This document shows, piece by piece, positions 1 through 5,529 of a stretch of DNA of 6,989 nt. A program made the position numbers and the translations under genes. The DNA comes from Planctomycetota bacterium. GTDB lineage: Bacteria; Planctomycetota; Phycisphaerae; Sedimentisphaerales; Anaerobacaceae. The stretch's first letter is position 1, and every line of letters begins with the position of its first letter. Below the pieces are notes generated by a model, which ran no database searches, was not told the origin of the DNA, and saw nothing but the letters and a program-made list of their open reading frames with translations. The stretch spans positions 1 to 6,989 of the forward strand of contig JAGLNB010000034.1 of NCBI GenBank assembly GCA_023139715.1. Reading direction: 5' to 3'.

Positions 1-46
1 TCACAAATCAGCAGCGATTATAAATTAAGGAAACCTCTAAAAATTT

Positions 47-586
47 CTACTTGTTTAAACCTTTGACAAATTTCATCTCAGCTTCGGTCAGTGATTCTTT
101 CTTGATTTTTTCAGCTGTTTGAATTGCCTCTTTACTGGTTTTGTTTTGAGCTTTGATTAGCCATACAGCTGTTAAAATTGCAACTCTTTCATCGTCTCCG
201 CTGCCGTGAAGAAGTACCGGCAGGTTTAATTTATCAGCCATTATTTCGAGAAATTCGTTGCTGGTTTTTGTGTCTGGGCAAGGATTGTTTTTGTCGATGG
301 GGATTTCGATATATTTTACGCCGTTACTTTTTACAAAGGTTATTTCTTCGTTGTGCCAGTTTTTATCGCGATGCTCTGAATTGGTTCTGACATTTACGAT
401 TGTTGCAATATGATATTTGTATAGCAGGCGGGTGTAATCCATTCCACGCGGTTGGCCGCTTGTGTAAAGAGTTCCATCTTCTATAATGCAGAAATTTTTT
501 ATGTGAAAATGCCGCACGAGAAGAATTGCTGTTAGTGTTACTGCTAAAATGATTAGCCAACCGAGATATGATTTTTTCTTTTTCAT
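47..586 (-). CDS. Membrane-anchored tyrosine/dual-specificity phosphatase-like protein lacking the catalytic Cys
   Basis: This is a 179-residue protein. A Lys-rich N-terminus (MKKKK) is followed by one hydrophobic helix at about residues 8-26, which looks like a signal anchor. The rest resembles the bacterial DSP/PTP-like fold: a LYTSGQP motif near residues 41-46, a strand IATIVNVR, and a P-loop region at about 124-134 reading LLHGSGDDER. Active members carry HCx5R; here His127 and Arg134 are kept, but the Cys position is Gly128 (codon GGC, complement of 203-205), and the usual P-loop Gly and following Thr-Gly are also changed. It is therefore probably a pseudophosphatase or a ligand-binding derivative. 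A start at 697 is possible but would overlap the glycosyltransferase by 80 nt and put 37 residues before the anchor; 586 leaves 31 nt between the genes. No clear Shine-Dalgarno sequence is seen. It is the last gene of the three-gene minus-strand cluster. The fold assignment is fairly sure; the function is unknown. Confidence 0.72.
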   Translation of the reverse strand: MKKKKSYLGWLIILAVTLTAILLVRHFHIKNFCIIEDGTLYTSGQPRGMDYTRLLYKYHIATIVNVRTNSEHRDKNWHNEEITFVKSNGVKYIEIPIDKNNPCPDTKTSNEFLEIMADKLNLPVLLHGSGDDERVAILTAVWLIKAQNKTSKEAIQTAEKIKKESLTEAEMKFVKGLNK

Positions 587-617
587 TTTTAATTTGCTTT
601 TTGTTTTTGAGTAAATT

Positions 618-1598
618 TTATCTTCGATATATTTTTCTGACCGAATAGATTTTTTTGTCCGTTGATTCAAAATAAATTCTGCTGAGCATTTCGCCAAGCA
701 GTCCCGTTGAGATAAAAATCAGGCCGACCATTAAAAGTATAGCCGCCAATCCAGCCAGCGGTCCGTGTGCAACGAGAATCGGCACTTTGTAAACGAATTT
801 ATCATAGAGAATGTAACTGCTTAGCAGTGCTGCAATTACGAAGCTGCAGAAGGCACCTTTGCCGAAAAAGTGCAGAGGTTTTGTAATATAGCCGAGCAAA
901 AATCTGATTGTAATTAAATCGAAAGCCACCCGAAATGTTCTGGAGATTCCGTAGTTGCTGCTGCCGCTTGGACGGACGATATTTTTGATTGGTATTTCTA
1001 TGATTTTAGCTCCGCTGCGAGATACAAGTGCGGGAATAAATCTGTGCATTTCGCCGTATAGATTCAGCTCATCGATAATTTCCCTTTTATAGGCCTTGAA
1101 TGTGGTTCCGAAATCATGAATATCCACGCCGCTTGTTTTTGCTATTAACCAGTTGGCAATTCTTGACGGGATTTTTCTCATTACAAGATTATCGACTCTT
1201 ACTTTTCGCCAGCCGCTTACGACATCATAACCGTCTTTGATTTTTTCAAGAAAGTTTGGTATTTCTTCCGGGCAGTGCTGCAAATCGCCATCCATTGATA
1301 CGATTATATTTCCTTTTGCAACGTCAAAGCCAGCAGCGAGTGCCGGTGTTTGGCCGAAATTGCGGCGAAGCTCAACTACCACAACTTTGCTGTCTTTTTC
1401 TGCGATGGCTTTTATTATTTCCAGCGTATTGTCTCCGCTGCCGTCTTCTACAAAAATCAATTCATAGTATAAGCCGGTCTCGTTCATTGTTTTTGCCAGC
1501 CGCTGATAAAGTTCATCTGCAACAGCCGATTCGTTGTAGAGCGGCACAACAACCGAGCAATCGATTTTTGTCTGATTATTTTTATTATAACTGTCCAT
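618..1598 (-). CDS. Family 2 glycosyltransferase, polyprenyl-phosphate sugar transferase (DPM1/GtrB/ArnC-like)
   Basis: This 326-residue protein has an N-terminal GT-A domain and a membrane tail. Visible motifs are VVPLYNE (about 17-23), VEDGSGDNT (50-58), RRNFGQTPALAAG (78-90) and the metal-binding DGDLQ (Asp103, Asp105). FGTTFKAYKRE (163-173) and an E-MHRFIPAL segment (183-191) are also typical of this subfamily. Two hydrophobic helices lie at about 244-266 and 280-302, as in GtrB and ArnC. Known members move a sugar from a nucleotide donor onto dolichyl or undecaprenyl phosphate at the cytoplasmic face of the membrane. The sugar cannot be read from the sequence. The start codon lies inside the end of the deacetylase gene (14-nt overlap, 1585-1598), which suggests translational coupling. 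With that neighbour, the substrate is plausibly an N-acetylated hexosamine. Length and motifs are complete. Family confidence is high and substrate confidence is low. Confidence 0.93.
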   Translation of the reverse strand: MDSYNKNNQTKIDCSVVVPLYNESAVADELYQRLAKTMNETGLYYELIFVEDGSGDNTLEIIKAIAEKDSKVVVVELRRNFGQTPALAAGFDVAKGNIIVSMDGDLQHCPEEIPNFLEKIKDGYDVVSGWRKVRVDNLVMRKIPSRIANWLIAKTSGVDIHDFGTTFKAYKREIIDELNLYGEMHRFIPALVSRSGAKIIEIPIKNIVRPSGSSNYGISRTFRVAFDLITIRFLLGYITKPLHFFGKGAFCSFVIAALLSSYILYDKFVYKVPILVAHGPLAGLAAILLMVGLIFISTGLLGEMLSRIYFESTDKKIYSVRKIYRR

Positions 1599-2439
1599 AG
1601 TTAATCAATTCTATTTTTGCATCCTCAAGAAATTGTTTTGTGCGTTTATCGCAGAGCGAATCGAATTCGCCTTTTCTCTGATTTACAAGCCGTGTTTTGT
1701 TTGCATCCAGGCCATCAATATATCCCGGATGAGTCATAACTTCAGCGATGCTGACCGGATTATAGAGAGCGGCTGCTTTGAAAAAATTGACATCTATTTT
1801 TCCGGTGTGAGCAACTCCGAGCAGAGCTTTTGTTTTCAAAAGATTTTGATTTAAATTTTGCAAACGGTTTATTCTTGCCATAGCTCGTACCATAGTGGCT
1901 CGGATTCTGCCGCCTTCACTCGGCAGCGGCCAGGGGATTGCCGAGAGCTGCTTTGGCTCGTATGTGTTTCGCACTGCACTGATTTTGAAACGTTTTGCCA
2001 GCCGACAAACCATCGGAAAAAGTGCAGGGAAACTATGCAAATGTTTATGTGAATCCAGATGAGTTGGCTGCAAACCACTATCAATCACCCATTGAATTTG
2101 AGCGGCCAGTTCCGTTTCAATAGCTGAACGGATTTTGTGATTGGCTATTGAAAAAAGAGAAATTTTTCCAGCTGAAAGAGCAAATTCGCCATCATCATTT
2201 ACAAGGCAGGAAATATCTTCTCTTTTTGAAAGCGGTGTGCCCTCGGTTAGATTAAGATGCACGCCAACGCCAAGAGTTGGCAATTGCTTTGCAATTTCGA
2301 CAGCTTCTTTCGCAGCCGGCATATTAGCCATAATTGTTGTGCTGGTTAATACGCCGTTACTATGCGCTTCGGCGATGGCTCGATTGACTCCCTCGCAAAG
2401 CCCGAAATCATCGGCATTTATTATTAGCTGCTTTTTCAT
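1585..2439 (-). CDS. ChbG/HpnK/NaxD (YdjC) family carbohydrate deacetylase
   Basis: This 284-residue cytosolic protein has no signal peptide. The family's metal and catalytic motifs are all visible: NADDFG (8-13) with the Asp pair, GVHLNLTEG (59-67), THLDSHKHLH (126-135) with metal-ligand His residues, AVRNTYEP (155-162) and MTHPGY (235-240). Characterised relatives deacetylate chito-oligosaccharides (ChbG), hopanoid N-acetylglucosamine (HpnK) or undecaprenyl-phosphate N-acetylgalactosamine (NaxD). Because the next gene is a polyprenyl-phosphate glycosyltransferase, a NaxD-like role on a lipid-linked amino sugar is the best guess; this is an inference from context. The ATG at 2439 gives the usual family start (MKKQLIINADDFG). 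No Shine-Dalgarno sequence is seen, and a small hairpin lies directly upstream (2442-2461). It is the first gene of the cluster. I found no convincing -35/-10 pair for this strand in the region upstream. Confidence 0.92.
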   Translation of the reverse strand: MKKQLIINADDFGLCEGVNRAIAEAHSNGVLTSTTIMANMPAAKEAVEIAKQLPTLGVGVHLNLTEGTPLSKREDISCLVNDDGEFALSAGKISLFSIANHKIRSAIETELAAQIQWVIDSGLQPTHLDSHKHLHSFPALFPMVCRLAKRFKISAVRNTYEPKQLSAIPWPLPSEGGRIRATMVRAMARINRLQNLNQNLLKTKALLGVAHTGKIDVNFFKAAALYNPVSIAEVMTHPGYIDGLDANKTRLVNQRKGEFDSLCDKRTKQFLEDAKIELINYGQL

Positions 2440-2441
2440 AC

Positions 2442-2461
2442 AGCCGCAAGTTTAAGCGGCT
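2442..2461 (-). promoter_or_regulatory. Hairpin directly upstream of the deacetylase start codon
   Basis: AGCCGC (2442-2447) and GCGGCT (2456-2461) are perfect inverted arms of 6 bp around an 8-nt AT-rich loop. In the minus-strand transcript the hairpin would end two nucleotides before the ATG at 2439, where a ribosome must bind, and no Shine-Dalgarno sequence is present. It could affect translation initiation. A stem this short may also be chance. Confidence 0.35.
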
Positions 2462-2540
2462 AAGTCGCTCGGGTCAATCATAAATTCAAGACCGCCCCAA
2501 AGCCGTAGCCGTCTGTCAAGCTGGCAGGTGGATTTGAGTA

Positions 2541-2602
2541 AACTGCAATTTTGCCATATTAACTGCAAAGGCGGCTTTGCGGCGTAACTTCTTTTGCAAA
2601 AG
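2541..2602. promoter_or_regulatory. Cluster of direct and inverted repeats upstream of the receiver gene (possible activator sites)
   Basis: Three kinds of repeat lie close together. AACTGCAA occurs twice as a direct repeat (2541-2548 and 2561-2568), exactly 20 bp apart, or about two helical turns. GCAAAG/CTTTGC (2565-2570 and 2575-2580) forms a 6-bp stem with a GCGG loop. CTTTTGCAAAAG (2591-2602) is a perfect 12-bp palindrome. They sit about 60-120 bp upstream of the start site predicted from the sigma-54-like promoter, which is the usual distance for enhancer-binding protein sites. The repeats are seen directly; protein binding is an inference. Confidence 0.4.
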
Positions 2603-2636
2603 CTGTTTACATAAAAGATGCAGGTTTTAGTCCGGC

Positions 2637-2652
2637 TGGCACAACATTTGCA
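2637..2652 (+). promoter_or_regulatory. Sigma-54 (-24/-12) type promoter
   Basis: TGGCAC (2637-2642), five bases, then TTGCA (2648-2652) matches the RpoN consensus TGGCAC-N5-TTGCA at every conserved base and with the correct spacing. Transcription would start near 2663, only a few bases before the ATG at 2667. Upstream palindromes at a suitable distance support the call. The very short leader argues for caution. Confidence 0.5.
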
Positions 2653-2655
2653 CTT

Positions 2656-2661
2656 TATAAT
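2656..2661 (+). promoter_or_regulatory. TATAAT -10 element overlapping the start of the receiver gene
   Basis: A perfect TATAAT lies six bases before the ATG at 2667, so a transcript from it would start at or next to the start codon and be essentially leaderless. No good -35 hexamer is present at 16-18 bp (the sequence there reads close to CGGCTG). It may be a housekeeping promoter overlapping the sigma-54 site, or simply AT-rich sequence. Confidence 0.3.
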
Positions 2662-2666
2662 AGATT

Positions 2667-3077
2667 ATGGTTTTGAATGTGCCAAAATCCGAAGAGTTTA
2701 ACGTCGTTGCCAGCGATGCCAACTGGGCATGGCCGGATGCGGTTCGCAATATATTTCAGCCGAGGGGCGTTAATATGCTCGTAGCTGACAATGCCAATGA
2801 TTTCGTCAATATTATAAAAAGAAAACGAATTCACACAGCGATTGTGGATATGGATTCGCAGAGAGCAAACGGCTTTGCGACAATAAAAATTATCCGAATG
2901 AATTATCCGATTATGCCGTGCATTTTGCTAAGCGAAGCCGGCGGCGAATCGCTGCTCGAAAGGGCACTTGAGCTTGACGTTTTCAGTGTGATAGATAAGC
3001 CGGTTAATATGGATATTCTTCAGAACCAGCTCGACAGATTATTTTTGAAAAAATATAACAGCGCTATATTTGGTTAA
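2667..3077 (+). CDS. Stand-alone response-regulator receiver domain protein
   Basis: This 136-residue protein is a single CheY-like domain with no output domain. Beta-1 is FNVVASD (11-17). The phospho-acceptor is Asp61 in AIVDMDSQRANGF, with Gly at +8 as in CheY-type receivers. Ser89 (ILLSEAG) fills the conserved Thr/Ser position, and Lys111 is in the VIDKP motif. The usual acidic pair after beta-1 appears reduced to Ser16-Asp17, so Mg binding may be weakened. An in-frame TAG at 2661-2663 limits the start to 2667 or slightly downstream (TTG 2673, GTG 2679). No Shine-Dalgarno sequence is seen, and initiation may be leaderless. It lies 79 bp upstream of groES on the same strand, with no terminator or convincing promoter between them, so co-transcription with groESL is likely. 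It probably works by protein-protein contact in a phosphorelay; its partner is unknown. Confidence 0.85.
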   Translation: MVLNVPKSEEFNVVASDANWAWPDAVRNIFQPRGVNMLVADNANDFVNIIKRKRIHTAIVDMDSQRANGFATIKIIRMNYPIMPCILLSEAGGESLLERALELDVFSVIDKPVNMDILQNQLDRLFLKKYNSAIFG

Positions 3078-3156
3078 AGCGCAGGCCGTCTTCGCTCTGG
3101 TGGAGCTATGACGTGACAGGCGAATAATGAATAATTTTTGAAAGGAGTAAGAAGAG

Positions 3157-3447
3157 ATGAAAATCAGACCTTTGGCAGACAGAGTGCTCGTTCAGCGGCT
3201 TGAAGCTGAAACAAAAACCGCCGGTGGAATAGTCCTGCCAGACAGTGCAAAGGAAAAACCGCAGCAGGGTAAAGTTGTTAGTGTCGGCGATGGCAAACTG
3301 CTCGACGATGGCTCACGTCAAAAAGTTCAGGTTAAAAAAGGTGATACAGTTCTGTTCACAAGCTATGCCGGAACCGATGTTAAAATCGATGGCAAAGAAT
3401 ATTTGATTATGGATGAGACCAGCATTATGGCTGTAATCGAAAAATAA
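3157..3447 (+). CDS. groES: Co-chaperonin GroES (Hsp10)
   Basis: This is a full-length GroES of 96 residues, the usual size. It opens with MKIRPLADRVLVQRLE, contains the mobile-loop region around residues 16-34 with TAGGIVLPDSAKEKP, and continues with GKVVSVGDG and KKGDTVLFTSYAGTDVKIDGKEYLI. The C-terminal strand is IMAVIEK. It forms a heptameric lid on GroEL and closes the folding chamber in the cytoplasm. A strong Shine-Dalgarno sequence, AAGGAG, at 3142-3147 precedes the ATG by nine bases. groEL follows after 65 bp with no terminator, the normal operon order. The 79 bp upstream hold no CIRCE repeat and no clear -35/-10 pair, so expression may depend on the promoter upstream of the receiver gene or on an unrecognised element. 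Confidence 0.98.
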   Translation: MKIRPLADRVLVQRLEAETKTAGGIVLPDSAKEKPQQGKVVSVGDGKLLDDGSRQKVQVKKGDTVLFTSYAGTDVKIDGKEYLIMDETSIMAVIEK

Positions 3448-3512
3448 TTGATGGCTCGATTTTACCTGCCACAAATTATTGAATTATAAGTTCACAAGGA
3501 GAAAGAAAAAAA

Positions 3513-5135
3513 ATGACAGCTAAAAAAATAGCTTTTGGAAGCGAGGCACGTTCAGCTATCCGCGATGGCGTAAAAAAACTCACTCGCGCGGTCAAAGTAA
3601 CGCTTGGCCCCTGCGGCAGAAATGTAATTATTGAAAAATCGTTCGGCTCGCCAACTGTAACAAAAGACGGCGTAACCGTTGCAAAGGAAATCGAACTCGA
3701 AGATGCCTATGAAAATATGGGCGCTCAAATGGTTAAAGAAGTGGCTTCGAAAACTTCAACCGTTGCAGGCGATGGAACCACAACCGCAACCATTATGGCT
3801 GAAAGTATTTTTGAAGAAGGTTTGAAAAATATCACAGCTGGTGCAAATCCGATGCAGGTAAAACGCGGCATAGATTCAGCCGTCAATACAATCATAAAAG
3901 AGCTGCAAAGGATGAGTACGCCTGTTGATTCGAGCAAGCAGATTCAGCAGGTCGCTACGTGTTCAGCTAATCAGGATGCCGAAATCGGCAAAAAAATGGC
4001 GGAAGCGATGGACAAAGTCGGCAAAGACGGCGTAATTACTGTCGAGGAAGGCCAGTCATTGGAAACGACAGTCGATTTGGTCGAAGGTATGCAATTTGAC
4101 AAAGGGTATCTTAGCCCGCACTTCATAAATAAGATGGAGAATATGACGGTTGTCCTTGAGAAGCCGTATATTCTGATTCACGAAAAGAAAATCAGCTCAA
4201 TAAAATCGCTGGTTCCGCTGCTGGAAAAAGTTGCAAAGCAGGGCAAGCCGTTATTGATTGTGGCTGAAGATGTTGATGGCGAAGCACTGGCGACATTGGT
4301 CGTTAATAAACTTCGCGGCGTATTGCAGGTTGCAGCGGTTAAGGCACCCGGCTTTGGCGACAAAAGAAAAGCAATGCTCGGCGATATTGCAACAGTAACT
4401 GGCGGTTCAGCGATTTTTGAAGATTTGGGATTGGATTTGGAAGGCGTAGAGCTGGCTCAACTCGGCCGGGCAAAACGCATTACCATTGACAAAGACAATA
4501 CCACAATTATCGAGGGAGCCGGCAGTACAGCTGAAATTAAAAATCGAATTGAGCAGCTCAAAACCGAAATCGATAATTCAACCAGCGAATATGATGTTGA
4601 AAAACTTCAGGAACGTTTGGCGAAACTTGCCGGCGGCGTAGCTCAGATAAATGTTGGAGCAGCCACCGAGGCAGAAATGAAAGAGAAAAAGGCACGCGTA
4701 GAAGATGCTTTGCACGCCTGTCGAGCAGCTGTGGAAGAAGGCATCCTTCCTGGCGGCGGAGTGGCGATGCTTCGAACGATTGCTGCTCTTGATAAAATCA
4801 AGGCAACCGGTGATGAAAAAGTCGGCGTTGAAATCGTAAAAAGAGCAGTGTTTGCACCTATTAAACAAATCGCAGCCAACGCAGGCCTTGATGGCTCGAT
4901 TGTTGCTCAAAAAGTTATCGAATCTGATGATGTCAATTTCGGCTACGATGCGATGGCTAAAAAGTATGGCAATATGATAGAGTTCGGCGTTATTGTGCCG
5001 ACCAAAGTTGAGCGAGCTGCTCTTCAAAATGCAGCTTCAATTGCTTCGCTGCTTTTGACCACCGATGCGATTGTCAGCGAGATTCCTGAAAAGAAGGAAG
5101 CTCCTGCAATGCCTGGCGGTGGCGGAATGTATTAG
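3513..5135 (+). CDS. groEL: Chaperonin GroEL (Hsp60)
   Basis: This is a full-length group I chaperonin of 540 residues. Numbering matches E. coli through the catalytic core: Asp52 in TKDGV, Asp87 in AGDGTTTAT, and Asp398 in ARVEDALHA are all present. GGGVAML (414-420) is the nucleotide-binding loop. The apical domain keeps the substrate and GroES contact region (KGYLSPHFINK, 197-207; LVVNKLRG, 262-269). The C-terminal tail is short, ending PGGGGMY rather than in repeated GGM units. One unusual residue is Cys34 in the first nucleotide loop (GPCGRN), where most GroELs have Lys or Arg. Further Cys residues are 150 and 403. A Shine-Dalgarno AAGGAG (3496-3501) lies 11 bases before the ATG. The gene ends at the terminator 5152-5193. 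It folds cytosolic proteins by ATP hydrolysis together with GroES. Confidence 0.99.
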   Translation: MTAKKIAFGSEARSAIRDGVKKLTRAVKVTLGPCGRNVIIEKSFGSPTVTKDGVTVAKEIELEDAYENMGAQMVKEVASKTSTVAGDGTTTATIMAESIFEEGLKNITAGANPMQVKRGIDSAVNTIIKELQRMSTPVDSSKQIQQVATCSANQDAEIGKKMAEAMDKVGKDGVITVEEGQSLETTVDLVEGMQFDKGYLSPHFINKMENMTVVLEKPYILIHEKKISSIKSLVPLLEKVAKQGKPLLIVAEDVDGEALATLVVNKLRGVLQVAAVKAPGFGDKRKAMLGDIATVTGGSAIFEDLGLDLEGVELAQLGRAKRITIDKDNTTIIEGAGSTAEIKNRIEQLKTEIDNSTSEYDVEKLQERLAKLAGGVAQINVGAATEAEMKEKKARVEDALHACRAAVEEGILPGGGVAMLRTIAALDKIKATGDEKVGVEIVKRAVFAPIKQIAANAGLDGSIVAQKVIESDDVNFGYDAMAKKYGNMIEFGVIVPTKVERAALQNAASIASLLLTTDAIVSEIPEKKEAPAMPGGGGMY

Positions 5136-5151
5136 TAAATTATTGCTTATT

Positions 5152-5193
5152 ACTCGTAACCCGTTGTGTTAAGCAGCGGGTTACGAGTTTTCT
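5152..5193 (+). terminator. Rho-independent terminator after groEL
   Basis: The left arm 5152-5166 (ACTCGTAACCCGTTG) pairs with the right arm 5174-5188 (CAGCGGGTTACGAGT) over 15 bp with one G-U pair, around a 7-nt loop. A short T run (5188-5191) follows. It starts 16 bases after the groEL stop, so it most likely ends the receiver-groES-groEL transcript. Confidence 0.85.
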
Positions 5194-5194
5194 A

Positions 5195-5224
5195 AATACG
5201 CGATACGATATACGCAATACGCAG
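5195..5224. repeat. ATACG-type short intergenic repeat, copy 1
   Basis: This stretch is built from degenerate units such as ATACGC, GATACG and CAATACGC. It contains the 18-nt word ATACGATATACGCAATAC (5203-5220), which recurs exactly on the other strand at 6731-6748. It lies between the groEL terminator and the small membrane protein gene, and its last bases run into that gene's AGGA ribosome-binding sequence. It looks like a dispersed intergenic repeat family of unknown function. Confidence 0.6.
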
Positions 5225-5232
5225 GACGACTT

Positions 5233-5529
5233 ATGAGCTACTTTAAATTTTATACAAATATGTTATCACAGGCCTCGCGAACTATAGCTTCGGGAATATC
5301 TGTTACGGGTTTGGTGTTGATTGGTTTTGGCATTTTGATTTATGCATTGCCGGAACTTTTTGCGACGCTGGCCGCTTTGGTTTTTTTCATAGCCGGCATT
5401 GGCTGTTTGAGTACGAGTTTGAAAATTTTTCTTACCAACCGCAGATTCAATAAAGCCAATCGTAATAGCAGCGATGCGTATCGCGAAAATGTCCGCATCC
5501 ACAGCGAAGAAAATCATTTCGATGCGTAG
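5233..5529 (+). CDS. Small membrane protein with two predicted transmembrane helices, unknown function
   Basis: I do not recognise this 98-residue protein. It has a short polar N-terminus (MSYFKFYTNMLSQASR), then two hydrophobic segments at about residues 20-38 and 42-65 separated by a brief turn (ALPEL), giving a helical hairpin. The C-terminal 30 residues are hydrophilic, rich in Asn, Arg, Asp, Glu and His, and begin with a basic patch (LTNRRFNKANR), so both ends are probably cytoplasmic. AGGA at 5223-5226 lies six bases before the ATG and supports this start. The gene stands alone between the groEL terminator and the convergent mraY gene. No enzyme motif is visible. The clean hydrophobic pattern and the ribosome-binding sequence favour this reading frame over the 83-codon frame on the opposite strand. 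Confidence 0.7.
   Translation: MSYFKFYTNMLSQASRTIASGISVTGLVLIGFGILIYALPELFATLAALVFFIAGIGCLSTSLKIFLTNRRFNKANRNSSDAYRENVRIHSEENHFDA

Noticed and set aside
1..46. Possible start or end of another gene at the left edge
   Set aside because: The 46 bases after the last minus-strand stop contain no supportable start, terminator or motif.
587..697. Longer 216-residue version of the phosphatase-like protein
   Set aside because: It would overlap the glycosyltransferase by 80 nt and add a polar 37-residue stretch before the membrane anchor; the ATG at 586 is more natural, though no ribosome-binding sequence decides it.
1256..1600. 114-codon frame antisense to the glycosyltransferase
   Set aside because: The opposite strand carries complete GT2 motifs here; this frame has no ribosome-binding sequence and a composition unlike a real protein.
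2141..2455. 104-codon frame antisense to the deacetylase
   Set aside because: It overlaps the conserved N-terminal motifs of the deacetylase on the other strand and shows no domain of its own.
2514..2519. TTGACA on the minus strand as the -35 box of the deacetylase cluster
   Set aside because: The hexamer is perfect, but the nearest -10-like sequence (complement of 2477-2482) is 31 bp away, far from the usual 17, and nothing suitable lies at the right distance.
4578..5027. 149-codon open frame antisense to groEL
   Set aside because: It lies wholly inside a highly conserved groEL, its translation has no recognisable family features, and the frame is a by-product of groEL codon use.
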